Assembly: GCF_007748095.1 (NCBI RefSeq)
Contig: NZ_CP036287.1
Coordinates: 3,038,001 to 3,102,000, forward strand
Reading direction: 5' to 3'
Source: Engelhardtia mirabilis
GTDB lineage: Bacteria; Planctomycetota; UBA1135; GCA-002686595
DNA: 64,000 nt
Below the pieces are notes generated by a model. The model saw only the letters and a list, made by a program, of their open reading frames with translations, searched no databases and was not told the DNA's origin. This document shows, in pieces, positions 47,201 through 56,130 of this stretch. The position numbers were made by a program, and so were the translations under genes. The first letter of the stretch is position 1, and every line of letters starts with the position of its first letter.

Positions 47201-48787
47201 TCAGCCCGCCCGCGCGACCGCGCCGCACAGCAGCGTCAGTCTCAGGCGTCGCTCCGTCGTCGAACTCACCCGCAGGCGCTCACAGGGCCGCAGGCCCACC
47301 ACCCACAGCACTTCGTCGCCCGCGCACACGACGGGCACCCGCTGTCGTTCCTCGCGCGGCACCCCGGCGTCGGCCAGAAAGCGCCGCAGGGTCTTGGACC
47401 CGGGCGCGCCCAGGGGGTGGAAGCGATCGCCGGGCCGGGGCCAGCGAACCTGCAGCCCCGATGCGAGCAGGTCCATGCCGATCGCGTCGGCCGAGAGCTC
47501 GACCTCGTCGCGCGCCTGGGGGATCGGCGCGCCGGCGGGGCTCTCGATCAGCTCGGCCACGATGCGGCGGCCGTCCTCGAGGCTCGCGACACCGGGAATG
47601 GGCAGGTGGCGCGTGCGGTCGATCTCGTCGGCGGCGGCGCGCCGGGGTCCGAGGTCGGGGAAGGGCAGGTGCAGTTGGATCGATTGGGCCGGATCGGTGG
47701 CCTGGGCGATCCGCGGCCGGCGCTCGAGGGCCGGCGGCGGCGGGATCAGCAGCAGCTCGGCCGAGCGCAACACGATGCGCCAGCCCCCGGGCAGGGTGTG
47801 CCGGGCGCAGCGACCGCCGCGCAGGTCCGTCACGATGAGCTGCAAGAGGTGCTTGCCGGGCGCGCGACCGCTGCCCTCCGTGATCAGGCGCCACAGCGCT
47901 CGGCGCGCCAGGGCGGCCGGCAGGCTCATCAGGTCCGAGCGCGGCATGGAGCCGCCCAGGTCCGCGGCCGAGGCGTCCCGGCTGGCGCCCGCGAAGGAGG
48001 GCCGGCGCCAGGCCAGGTGGGCGGTGCTCTTGGCCAGATGGTTTTCGAGCCCCTCGACCGCGCGGGCGAAGGCCGCCAGGGCCTCGCGACCGCCGGCTTG
48101 CTCGAGGGCCGGGACCAGGCCGTGGCGCACCCGCGAGCGGGCGAAGCGCGGGTCGCGGTTGCTGGTGTCGTCGACCCAGGTCAGGCCCCGCCCGCGCAGC
48201 AGCGCGCGGACCTCCTGGCGCCGCAGGGTGGCCAGAGGGCGCACAACTTCGACGGGCTCCAGGTCCTCGGGACGCTCCTCGGGGGCCTCGCCCGGGCGTC
48301 GCCCGCGAATCACCAGGCTCCGCCGAGCGCCGCGCAGGCCGCCCAGCTCGCTGCCGCGCATCCAGCGCAAGAGCAGGGTCTCGAGCTCGTCGTCGGCGTG
48401 GTGGCCGGTGAGCAGGGTGGTGTGGCCCGAGGATCGGGCCTCGCGGGCCAGCAGCTCGTAGCGCGCCTCGCGGGCGCGTTCCTCGAGCCCCGACGTGCCC
48501 GCCGTGGGGTCGAGATCCGCCTCGAGCACCGCCAGGGGCACGTCGAGGGAGGTGCAGAGGTCCTCGCAGAAGGCTCGGTCGCGCCGGCTCTCGGCCCCGC
48601 GCAGGCCGTGGTCGACGTGGACCGCCCGGAAGGTCGGCCGGGGCCGGGCCGCCGCCAGAAGGTGCAAGAGGAGCACGCTGTCGGCACCGCCGGAGAGGGC
48701 CAGGGTCAGCCGGCGCCCCTCGTTCAGGCCCGCGCCACGGGCCAACTGGGACCAACGCTGCCCCCAGGGGTCGACGTGGTCGGTCAT
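47201..48787 (-). CDS. tilS: tRNA(Ile)-lysidine synthase
   Basis: This 528-residue enzyme modifies C34 of the minor tRNA-Ile to lysidine so that it reads AUA codons. The PP-loop SGGADS is near residue 33 (LALSGGADSVLLLHLL), followed by VHVDHGLRGAESRRD, GHHADDELETLLLRW and the C-terminal TilS domain (KTLRRFLADAGVPREERQRVPVV and LWVVGLRP). The N-terminal ATG at 48787 precedes the family's usual start region. It is the first gene of the minus-strand run and is divergent from gap. Confidence 0.95.
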   Translation of the reverse strand: MTDHVDPWGQRWSQLARGAGLNEGRRLTLALSGGADSVLLLHLLAAARPRPTFRAVHVDHGLRGAESRRDRAFCEDLCTSLDVPLAVLEADLDPTAGTSGLEERAREARYELLAREARSSGHTTLLTGHHADDELETLLLRWMRGSELGGLRGARRSLVIRGRRPGEAPEERPEDLEPVEVVRPLATLRRQEVRALLRGRGLTWVDDTSNRDPRFARSRVRHGLVPALEQAGGREALAAFARAVEGLENHLAKSTAHLAWRRPSFAGASRDASAADLGGSMPRSDLMSLPAALARRALWRLITEGSGRAPGKHLLQLIVTDLRGGRCARHTLPGGWRIVLRSAELLLIPPPPALERRPRIAQATDPAQSIQLHLPFPDLGPRRAAADEIDRTRHLPIPGVASLEDGRRIVAELIESPAGAPIPQARDEVELSADAIGMDLLASGLQVRWPRPGDRFHPLGAPGSKTLRRFLADAGVPREERQRVPVVCAGDEVLWVVGLRPCERLRVSSTTERRLRLTLLCGAVARAG

Positions 48788-49371
48788 GGCGCGGGGATTG
48801 ATCACTGTTGGGGTGGGCCTTCGTTGGAGGGCCCCCGCGTGCGAGGGCCTGAGTGGGGCGAGAGCCCCCGTGGTCGAGAGCCCCCGTGGTCGAGAGCCCC
48901 CGTGGGGTCCGGTTACGCAGGTCGCGGGCGGGACGACACCCCAGCCCCGTGGCCGGCAAGATCGCGCACTGTCGGAGTCCGGCACCGCCAATGCGCAGTG
49001 CGGAGGCCCTGCCCGAGATTGATGCCATCGGCGGCCAGGGCTAATCTGTTGGCCCGTTTTCGCCAGGAATCGTGGCTTTCGGAAGTCGGGACCCGGGACC
49101 TTCCGAGCGGCTCTCGACTTGCAACGGGCCGAGAGCCGTCGGACCTCGATCCGCGCGGCTCCCGACAGCGAGACTGGACCCCGGGGTCCCGAGTCCTCGA
49201 CTCGGCTCGGCCCCGAGCCACCCTCTCCCGTGGCCCCAGCGAGCCAACCGCAGTCCGCGCGCGTCGATCCTGGCGCGAGACCCTTCGATCACCGGCCGGA
49301 ACCCCGGCCGAGACAACCAGTCGATCCCCGCCGCCCTCTCGGGCGGTCCAGCCCCCCCGGCAAGGAAATTC
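48788..49371. other. Divergent intergenic region between tilS and gap
   Basis: No gene is supported over this 584-bp stretch. It contains a 16-bp tandem repeat (48859-48906). A good ribosome site (AAGGA at 49362-49366) lies before gap. Promoters for tilS and gap must lie here, but I cannot place them. Confidence 0.5.
48859..48906. repeat. 16-bp tandem repeat, three copies
   Basis: CGAGAGCCCCCGTGGT is repeated at 48859, 48875 and, with its final bases changed, 48891. There is no spacer, so this is a simple tandem repeat in the tilS upstream region. Confidence 0.75.
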
Positions 49372-50382
49372 ATGTCGATCCGCATCGCCATCAACGGCTT
49401 CGGCCGCATCGGTCGCACCGTGTTCCGCATCGCCGCCGGTCGCGACGACCTCGAAGTCGTGTCGATCAACGACCTGACCGATCCGGCGACCCTGGCCTAC
49501 CTACTCAAGTACGACTCGATCATGGGTCGTTTCGACGGAACGGTCTCCTCCGGCGACGGCTACATCGAGGTCGACGGCAAGCGCATCGCGGTCAGCGCCG
49601 AGCGCGACCCGGCCGCGCTGAAGCACGCTGACAACAAGGTCGACATCGTGGTCGAGGCCACCGGTGTCTTCTCCAGCCGCGCCGACTGCCAGAAGCACAT
49701 CGACGCGGGCGCGAAGAAGGTGGTGCTCACTGTTCCGCCCAAGGACGCGATCGACAACATGATCGTGCTGGGCGTCAACCACGAGACGCTGGAGAAGGAG
49801 CACCGCATCATCTCCAACGCCTCGTGCACGACCAACTGCTTGGGTCCGATCGCGCGCGTGCTGCACGAAGCGTTCGGTATCGAGCACGGTCTGATGACGA
49901 CCGTCCACGCCTACACCAACGACCAGCGCATCCTCGACTTGCCGCACAAGGACCTGCGCCGGGCGCGGGCGGCGGCCGAGAACATCATCCCGACCACCAC
50001 CGGCGCGGCCCGCGCGGTGGGCAAGGTGCTGCCCGCCCTGGCCGGCAAGCTAGACGGCATGTCCATGCGCGTTCCGGTCAAGGATGGCTCGGTGGTCGAC
50101 CTGGTCGCGACCCTCTCGCGCGACGTGACCATCGACGAGGTCAACGCCGCCGTCCTGGCCGCCTCCAAGAGCGAGTCGTCCATGGGCGTGATCGAGTACT
50201 GCACCGACCCGATCGTCTCCAGCGACATCATCGGCAACCCGCACAGCTCGATCTTCGACGTGGCCTCGACCATGGTCATGGCCGGGCGCATGGTCAAGGT
50301 CGTGAGCTGGTACGACAACGAGTGGGGCTACTCGAACCGGGTCTGCGACCTGATCGCCTTCGCCCACTCCCTCGGCTATTGA
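49372..50382 (+). CDS. gap: Type I glyceraldehyde-3-phosphate dehydrogenase
   Basis: This 336-residue glycolytic enzyme interconverts glyceraldehyde-3-phosphate and 1,3-bisphosphoglycerate. It shows the NAD-binding INGFGRIGR start, SNASCTTNC with catalytic C152, the partner histidine region TVHAYTNDQ and the C-terminal SWYDNEWGYSNR. The D after VVSIN (INDLTD) suggests NAD rather than NADP preference. ATG 49372 follows AAGGA by 5 bases. It is the first gene of a plus-strand glycolysis run with pgk, 134 bases upstream of pgk. Confidence 0.98.
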   Translation: MSIRIAINGFGRIGRTVFRIAAGRDDLEVVSINDLTDPATLAYLLKYDSIMGRFDGTVSSGDGYIEVDGKRIAVSAERDPAALKHADNKVDIVVEATGVFSSRADCQKHIDAGAKKVVLTVPPKDAIDNMIVLGVNHETLEKEHRIISNASCTTNCLGPIARVLHEAFGIEHGLMTTVHAYTNDQRILDLPHKDLRRARAAAENIIPTTTGAARAVGKVLPALAGKLDGMSMRVPVKDGSVVDLVATLSRDVTIDEVNAAVLAASKSESSMGVIEYCTDPIVSSDIIGNPHSSIFDVASTMVMAGRMVKVVSWYDNEWGYSNRVCDLIAFAHSLGY

Positions 50383-50516
50383 GCCGCTGAAGTGACTGGT
50401 GCAGGGGGCACGCTCGGGACGACCTCCCGGTCGTGCCTCCTTCCCGTTCCGGACCAATCTCCGCCCGGGCCGCCCTTGGGTCCGGGGATCCGATCTCTCC
50501 CTTCCGCCAACCCAAC

Positions 50517-51704
50517 GTGAAACTCTCGATCCCCGGTCTCGACACGCTCGACGTCAGCGGCAAGCGCGTGCTGGTGCGCGTGGACTTCAACGTGCCCCTC
50601 GACGGTGACCAACGCATCACCGATGACACGCGTATTCGCGCGGCCCTACCGACGATCCAGGCGCTGCTCGAGCGCGGCGGGCGACCCGTCTTGATGAGCC
50701 ACCTCGGTCGCCCCAAGGGACAAGTTGTCGACGAGCTGCGGCTCGACCCGATCGCCGATCGCCTGGCGCAACTGCTGCCCGGGCGTCAGGTGATCAAGCT
50801 CGACGCCTGCCGCGGGCCGGAGGTCGAAGCAGCCGTGGCGGGCGCGCCCGCGGACGCGGTCGTGTTGCTCGAGAACATCCGCTTCGAGCCCGGCGAGACC
50901 AAGGGGGACGAGCAGTTGGCCGCGGACCTGGCGCGTCTTGGCGACTGCTTCGTGAACGACGCCTTCGGCACCTCCCATCGCGATCATTCGAGCGTGTGCG
51001 GCGTCGCGCGCATCCTGCCGGCGGCGGGCGGGCTGCTGCTCGAGCGCGAGATCGCGGCCTTCGCGAGGGTGCTCGAGGATCCGGCGCGTCCCTTGGCAGC
51101 CGTGCTGGGCGGGGCCAAGGTCTCCGACAAGCTGACGGTCATCGAGCGCCTGCTGGACGTCGTCGATCGGCTCCTGATCGGCGGCGGCATGGCCTACACC
51201 TTCCTGGCGGCGCGCGGCGGGTCGATCGGTTCCTCGCTGGTGCAGCCCGACCAGTTCGACATGGTGCGCCGGGCGATGGCGATGGCCAAGGAGCGCGGCG
51301 TGCAGCTCCTGCTGCCAGTGGACCACGTGATCGGGCGCGACTTCGCCGAGGGCACCGAGCACCGCACGGTCGAGGGCGACATCCCCGACGGTTGGATGGG
51401 GCTCGACATCGGCCCGAAGGCCTGCGCCGCCTACGCCGCCGCCCTGGCCGACGCCAAGACCATCGTCTGGAACGGCCCCATGGGGGTCTTCGAGTGGCCG
51501 TCCTTCGAGGCGGGCACGCGCACGGTGGCAGAGGCCGTGGCGGACTCGCCCGCCTACTCGGTCGTGGGCGGCGGTGACTCCGTCGCGGCCGTGGAGAAGT
51601 TTGGCCTGGCCGAGCGCATGGGCCACATCTCCACCGGTGGTGGCGCATCCCTGGAACTGCTCGAGGGCAAGGTGCTGCCCGGGATCGCGGCCCTGCAACG
51701 TTGA
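50517..51704 (+). CDS. pgk: Phosphoglycerate kinase
   Basis: This 395-residue enzyme makes ATP and 3-phosphoglycerate from 1,3-bisphosphoglycerate. The PGK signature RVLVRVDFNVPLDG is near the start, with the substrate-binding MSHLGRPKG, the hinge region VLGGAKVSDKL and the nucleotide-binding WNGPMGVFE and GGGDSVAAVEKFG. The start is a GTG at 50517; in-frame sequence before it is intergenic. It follows gap directly, as in many bacteria. Confidence 0.98.
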   Translation: MKLSIPGLDTLDVSGKRVLVRVDFNVPLDGDQRITDDTRIRAALPTIQALLERGGRPVLMSHLGRPKGQVVDELRLDPIADRLAQLLPGRQVIKLDACRGPEVEAAVAGAPADAVVLLENIRFEPGETKGDEQLAADLARLGDCFVNDAFGTSHRDHSSVCGVARILPAAGGLLLEREIAAFARVLEDPARPLAAVLGGAKVSDKLTVIERLLDVVDRLLIGGGMAYTFLAARGGSIGSSLVQPDQFDMVRRAMAMAKERGVQLLLPVDHVIGRDFAEGTEHRTVEGDIPDGWMGLDIGPKACAAYAAALADAKTIVWNGPMGVFEWPSFEAGTRTVAEAVADSPAYSVVGGGDSVAAVEKFGLAERMGHISTGGGASLELLEGKVLPGIAALQR

Positions 51705-51759
51705 TCGACTAACCTCGAGGGCCTCTCCGACCCGCCGCACGCATCGGTACGCAGATCCA

Positions 51760-52452
51760 ATGACCGACTCCGATCGCCCGATCCTGATCGCCCCCTCGCT
51801 GCTGTCCTGTGACTTCGCCCGCATCGGCGAGGAGGTCGCGCGGGTCGAGGCCGGGGGCGCGGACTGGCTCCACGTGGACGTGATGGACGGGCACTTCGTG
51901 CCCAACCTGACCATCGGCCCGCCGATCGTGAAGGCCATCCACGCGGCGGCTCGGATCCCCCTCGACGTGCACCTGATGATCTCGGAGCCCGTGCGCTACG
52001 CCGAGGCCTTCGTCGACGCCGGGGCCCACGTGCTGACTTTCCACTGGGAGGTGACGGGCGCGGCGGGCACCGGAGCGGCGATCGAGGCGATCCGCGCCAC
52101 GGGCGTCCCCGCGGTGGGCATCTCGGTCAATCCGGATACGCCGGTGGAGCCCCTGGAGCCCTTCCTGGACAGCCTGGATCTGATCCTGGTAATGAGCGTC
52201 TTCCCGGGCTTCGGCGGTCAGAAGTTCATTCCCGAGGTCCTGACCAAGGTCCGGCGACTGCGGGAAATGGGTTTCGAGGGCCTGATCGAGATGGATGGGG
52301 GGGTGGCGCCGGCCACGATCGCGGACTGCGCGGCGGCCGGAACCGACGCCTTCGTCGCTGGATCGGCTATTTTTGGGTCCGAGGACGTCGCGGCGACCAT
52401 GAAGGAGATGCGACGATTGGCCGCAGAAGGACGCCAGACGGCCGCGATCTGA
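51760..52452 (+). CDS. rpe: Ribulose-phosphate 3-epimerase
   Basis: This 230-residue TIM-barrel enzyme interconverts ribulose-5-phosphate and xylulose-5-phosphate in the pentose phosphate pathway. Visible motifs are IAPSLLSCDFA, the metal/active-site HVDVMDGHFVPN, DVHLMI and the phosphate loop VMSVFPGFGGQKF with MDGGV. It begins 55 bases after pgk. A short 6-bp hairpin (52461-52479) follows the stop, weak for a terminator. Confidence 0.97.
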   Translation: MTDSDRPILIAPSLLSCDFARIGEEVARVEAGGADWLHVDVMDGHFVPNLTIGPPIVKAIHAAARIPLDVHLMISEPVRYAEAFVDAGAHVLTFHWEVTGAAGTGAAIEAIRATGVPAVGISVNPDTPVEPLEPFLDSLDLILVMSVFPGFGGQKFIPEVLTKVRRLREMGFEGLIEMDGGVAPATIADCAAAGTDAFVAGSAIFGSEDVAATMKEMRRLAAEGRQTAAI

Positions 52453-52558
52453 GCCGAAGTCACCAGGGGGACGCTGGTGCCGGCGAGACCATCGCGGACA
52501 GAGCGACCCGTCACAGCCTCCCGAGTCCGAGCCTGAACCCGAGACCAGTCGAGCTGCC

Positions 52559-53590
52559 ATGAGCAAAGAACCCGATCCCAAGGAAGTCGCGGAGCAAACC
52601 GAGGACCCGTCCGAGCGCAAGCCCGGCCGCCTCTCCCGCCTGCGTTTCTCGAAGAAGAAGGACATGCCGGGCGGGCTGTGGCTGAAGTGCGAGAACTGTA
52701 GCTCCCTGATCTACCGCAAGGAGCTCGAAGCCGCCGGGCGGGTGTGCCCCTCCTGCAGCTTCCACTTCACCCTGCCTGGGCGGCAGCGCGTCCAGTCGCT
52801 CTTGGATCCGGGCTCCTGGGAAGAGGTCTTCGCCGACATCACCGGCCTCGACCGCCTGTCGTTCACGGACAAGATCCCCTACTCCGAGAAGCTGGCCAAG
52901 ACCGCCGAGCGGCTTGGCCAGAACGAGGCCCTGATCTGTGGGCGCGGCAGCATCGAGGGTCGCTCGGTCATCCTGGCCGTGCTCGACTTCTCCTTCATGG
53001 GCGGGTCCATGGGCGAGGTCGTGGGCGAAAAGCTGGCCCTGGCCAGTGACCTGGCCCGCGTCGAGGGCCGGCCCCTGGTGATCTTCACCAGCTCCGGCGG
53101 CGCACGCATGCACGAGGGCGCCCTGTCCCTGATGCAGATGGCGAAGACCTGCTCGGCCCTGCAGAGCCTCTCCGACGCAGGCGGCATGTCGATCTGCGTC
53201 ATGACCCACCCGACCACCGGCGGCGTCACGGCCTCCTTCGCCAGCGTCTGCGACCTGGTCCTGGCCGAGCCCGGCGCCCTGATCGGCTTCGCCGGCCCGC
53301 GCGTGATCGCGGCCACGCTCAAGCAGGAGCTGCCCCCCGGCTTCCAGCGCGCGGAATTCCTGATCAAGAAGGGCATGCTCGACGGCCTCGTCTCGCGTTC
53401 CGAGCTGCGCCCGATGCTCGGTCGCCTGCTCGACTACGCCAAGGGCTCCCACGTGGGCGGCGACGTCGAGGACGACCTGGCGGCAGACGAGGTGCCGAAC
53501 CGCTTGAGCGGAGGCCGTACCGATTCGCGCACGCCCAGCGAGCGCGGCAAGGTTCGTCTCGACGTCCCCTCGGCCGAAAGCTCGAACTAG
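52559..53590 (+). CDS. accD: Acetyl-CoA carboxylase carboxyltransferase subunit beta
   Basis: This 343-residue subunit of acetyl-CoA carboxylase forms malonyl-CoA for fatty acid synthesis. The zinc ribbon has C44, C47, C63 and C66. The crotonase-fold core shows FSFMGGSMGEVVGEK, the oxyanion region FTSSGGARMHEG, MTHPTTGGV and GFAGPRVI. About 35 extra basic residues precede the zinc ribbon and about 45 polar residues trail the core. No accA is nearby. Its TAG stop lies inside the first four bases (CTAG) of a palindromic repeat element. Confidence 0.97.
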   Translation: MSKEPDPKEVAEQTEDPSERKPGRLSRLRFSKKKDMPGGLWLKCENCSSLIYRKELEAAGRVCPSCSFHFTLPGRQRVQSLLDPGSWEEVFADITGLDRLSFTDKIPYSEKLAKTAERLGQNEALICGRGSIEGRSVILAVLDFSFMGGSMGEVVGEKLALASDLARVEGRPLVIFTSSGGARMHEGALSLMQMAKTCSALQSLSDAGGMSICVMTHPTTGGVTASFASVCDLVLAEPGALIGFAGPRVIAATLKQELPPGFQRAEFLIKKGMLDGLVSRSELRPMLGRLLDYAKGSHVGGDVEDDLAADEVPNRLSGGRTDSRTPSERGKVRLDVPSAESSN

Positions 53591-53753
53591 CGTCCTGGAT
53601 CAGAAACTCGGCGTCACTTCCCGGGCTCCGATCGCCGCTGGCGTCGCCAGCGCCTCCTCCGAGTATCGCAGCGGATACGCGTCGTCGGCGCGCCTAGCCA
53701 GCATCGATCGGACTTCCGGGCAGTGACGCCGAATTCCTGATCCAGGACACCAG
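53587..53753. repeat. 167-bp palindromic (MITE-like) element, copy A
   Basis: The element starts at the CTAG that includes the accD stop codon and ends at CCAG (53750-53753). The outer 38 bp form inverted repeats with 33 matches. The inner 91 bp are identical to the copy at 59277-59443; the two copies differ at about 8 of 167 positions. No gene is encoded inside. It may be a non-autonomous mobile element or a very large palindromic terminator. Confidence 0.85.
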
Positions 53754-53783
53754 ACGCCCGATCCGCGGGTGATCGTCACCCCG

Positions 53784-53836
53784 GAACGGGCGAGGGCCGC
53801 GCACGACAACCGGTCGTGCGCGGCCCTCGCTCGTTC
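53784..53836. terminator. 24-bp-stem bidirectional terminator
   Basis: The perfect core stem is 18 bp (53790-53807 with 53813-53830); outward pairing with one G-T pair extends it to 24 bp, around a 5-base loop. It lies between the convergent accD and methyltransferase genes and can stop both transcripts. Confidence 0.85.
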
Positions 53837-53868
53837 TCGCGCGCCAATCCGTACCGCAGCGGGGCGGA

Positions 53869-55056
53869 TCAGCCCAGCGTGGACGGGTCCCAACCCGTCG
53901 GCACGTCGAACTCCATCACCCAGGAGTCGAACTGGCTCGCGAGCCCGTTGCCGGACATGCGGTCAATGGCCGTCAGGCCGGCATTGGCCCAAACCAGGGG
54001 GTGCGACAGCAGTCCGCCGAGCTTGGTCTCGTTGACCTGCATGATCTGCGGCATGGGCCAGGTGGCCTGGTAGCCGACGGTCTGCTTGTGGACGAAACCG
54101 CGGGCCTCGAGCCAGGTGCGCAGCTCGGACGGCCGGCGACCGTTCAACTCGCGAATCGGCAGGATCGGCTTGGCGCCGCGGCGGCGGTGGAAGCCGCGTG
54201 AGTCGGGGTTGATGTCGCCGACCACCAGCGTGCCGCCGGGCTTGCAACAGCGCACGAGGCCGCGCATCCAGGCCTCGAAGTCGGGCGAGAAGCTGACCAC
54301 GCCCGAGCTGATCACCAGGTCGAAGGGCTCTTCGCCCTCGGCCGGGAAGGGCGGGGCCTCGCCGAAGCCGACGCGGCCGGTAAAGTCGGTCACGCCTTCC
54401 TTGGCGGCGTTGGCGGCGGCGATCTTGACCATCTCCGGGGAGGGGTCGAAGGCGGCCAGGGCGATGTTCTTGTGACCTGCGGCGGCCTCGATCCCGACCC
54501 AGCCGGCGCCGCAGCCGAAGTCGATGATGCGCTGGCCGTCGGCGGCGGGGGCGAACTTGCCCACGAGCTTTCGCATCCAGCGGAAGTGCGGGTAGCCGGG
54601 GCCGCCCGGCTCGCCGTTCCAACCGCTGGCGTTCTGGTCGAACTTCTCGCGCGTGGCCTCGGGCGACATCACGTGACTGACCCGCCGCATGGCCATCACG
54701 GTGCCGCTGCCAGGGCAGGCGCCCAGCTTGGTGCGCCCTTGCAGGCTGCGTCGAACCAGCGGATCGCCCAGCTCGTAGATGGCGACCACATGCAGCAGCG
54801 GCCACAGGTCGTTGCGCCAGCGCGCGAGCTCAGCATCGTCGGGCTGGCCCTCGAGGACCAGCAGTACGGCGCCCGCTGCTCCCAGGCTGGATTTGGCCTC
54901 GGCCAGGATTCCGCTCGCCCCGCTGCGACTCGACAGGGCCAGGCTGGCGGTGTCCGCGGCGGCGGCCCTGGAGCCCTCGAGGGCGTCAGCCGGCAGGCCG
55001 AGGTCGGCGAGGATCGGGGACCAGTCGAGGTCGATGGGGGCGCTGACGGCGGGCAC
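53869..55056 (-). CDS. Class I SAM-dependent methyltransferase with extra N-terminal domain
   Basis: This is a 395-residue protein. The methyltransferase domain (about 140-330) shows motif I IIDFGCGAGWVGIEAA, the acidic motif II region ALAAFDPSPEMVKIAA, DLVISSGVVSF and PGGTLVVGDINPDS. The first 125 residues form a separate domain I do not recognise (ILADLGLPADALEGSRAAA, AVLLVLEGQPDDAEL). The substrate cannot be told from sequence. The start is GTG 55056, 153 bases from the divergent panB. Confidence 0.82.
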   Translation of the reverse strand: MPAVSAPIDLDWSPILADLGLPADALEGSRAAAADTASLALSSRSGASGILAEAKSSLGAAGAVLLVLEGQPDDAELARWRNDLWPLLHVVAIYELGDPLVRRSLQGRTKLGACPGSGTVMAMRRVSHVMSPEATREKFDQNASGWNGEPGGPGYPHFRWMRKLVGKFAPAADGQRIIDFGCGAGWVGIEAAAGHKNIALAAFDPSPEMVKIAAANAAKEGVTDFTGRVGFGEAPPFPAEGEEPFDLVISSGVVSFSPDFEAWMRGLVRCCKPGGTLVVGDINPDSRGFHRRRGAKPILPIRELNGRRPSELRTWLEARGFVHKQTVGYQATWPMPQIMQVNETKLGGLLSHPLVWANAGLTAIDRMSGNGLASQFDSWVMEFDVPTGWDPSTLG

Positions 55057-55209
55057 GGCTGGGCTGAGGGGGGACGCGGGGAGCCGGGGATCCTACGCGG
55101 AGGCCTTCCCGGGACGGCGCTCCGGCTCCCGAAAGCTAACCCGTCGGTCCGGCCCGCGTCGTACGCTCTGCGCCCTCTTCGGACCCATCGGACCCGAATC
55201 GACCGCCCC

Positions 55210-56034
55210 ATGAGTGCGACTCCCCCCCCGCCCCGGCGGCGCAAGGTGACGACCGAAGCCCTGCGCCGCATGAAGGCCAAGGGCATCAAGATCAGCGCCC
55301 TGACCGCCTACGACCACCAGATGGCGCAGGTCCTCGACCTGGCCGGCATCGATGTGATCTTGGTCGGCGATTCGGTGGCCACCGTGGTCCAGGGTCGTGA
55401 TTCCACGGTCACCGTGACCATGGAGCACATGCTCTACCACGCGTCGATCGTCTCGGGCGCGGTGGCGCGGGCCCTGGTGGTGGGCGACCTGCCCTTCATG
55501 AGCTTCCAGGTGAACTCCGACGAGGCCCTGCGGAACGCCGGCCGCATGGTGCAGGAGTCCGGGGTCGAGGCGGTCAAGGTCGAGGGCGGCGAGAAGGTCG
55601 CGCCGACCGTGGCGCGCATCGTCGACGCCGGGATTCCGGTCATGGGGCACGTGGGGCTCACACCACAGTCGATCCACAAGTTCGGCACCTACAAGGTGCG
55701 CGCGACGAACCCTGCCGAGGCCGATGAGGTCCTGGCCGGTGCGCGCGCGCTGCAGGACGCCGGGGCCAGCGCCGTGGTGGTGGAGAAGGTGCCGGCGGCG
55801 CTCGGCAAGCGCCTGGCCGACGAGCTCGAGATCCCGGTCATCGGCATCGGGGCCGGACCCCACTGCGACGGGCAGATCCTGGTCAGCCACGACATGCTCG
55901 GGCTCTACAGCAAGTTCCACCCGCGCTTCGTGCGGCGCTACGCGTCCCTGGGGGATGAGATGCAGCGCGCCTTCGAGAGCTACGTCGCCGACGTCAAGTC
56001 GGGCGAGTTCCCGACCGACGACGAGAGCTACTGA
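55210..56034 (+). CDS. panB: 3-methyl-2-oxobutanoate hydroxymethyltransferase
   Basis: This 274-residue TIM-barrel enzyme makes ketopantoate for pantothenate/CoA synthesis. Motifs are ISALTAYDHQMA, the metal-binding ILVGDSVATVVQGRDSTV, DLPFMSFQ, VKVEGG, GHVGLTPQS, the catalytic glutamate region VVEKVPAAL and IGIGAGPHCDGQILV. Length is typical. panC and panE are not in the window. A 12-bp-stem hairpin follows. Confidence 0.97.
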   Translation: MSATPPPPRRRKVTTEALRRMKAKGIKISALTAYDHQMAQVLDLAGIDVILVGDSVATVVQGRDSTVTVTMEHMLYHASIVSGAVARALVVGDLPFMSFQVNSDEALRNAGRMVQESGVEAVKVEGGEKVAPTVARIVDAGIPVMGHVGLTPQSIHKFGTYKVRATNPAEADEVLAGARALQDAGASAVVVEKVPAALGKRLADELEIPVIGIGAGPHCDGQILVSHDMLGLYSKFHPRFVRRYASLGDEMQRAFESYVADVKSGEFPTDDESY

Positions 56035-56066
56035 GCGGGCGAGGAGGGCTCCCCGGGCAGAGTGGC

Positions 56067-56114
56067 TCCGGGTAGGCGTTCGTACGGTGCCAGGCACAAG
56101 ACCGCCTACCCGGA
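56067..56114. terminator. Hairpin between convergent panB and SDR genes
   Basis: TCCGGGTAGGCG (56067-56078) pairs perfectly with its complement at 56103-56114 around a 24-base loop. Placed between two convergent genes, it can act on both. Confidence 0.6.
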
Positions 56115-56130
56115 CGCGCGCGGGCCCCGT

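Noticed and set aside
48859..48906. CRISPR-like array
   Set aside because: Units are 16 bp, head to tail, without spacers and without cas genes.
50419..50434. Short 6-bp hairpin between gap and pgk as a terminator
   Set aside because: The stem is short and common at this GC content; co-transcription of gap and pgk seems as likely, so no feature is claimed.
53600..53893. Minus-strand frame across the palindromic element encoding a peptide shared by both copies
   Set aside because: The two copies share the peptide only because their DNA is nearly identical. No start context or family is evident, and the frames continue into unrelated antisense sequence.
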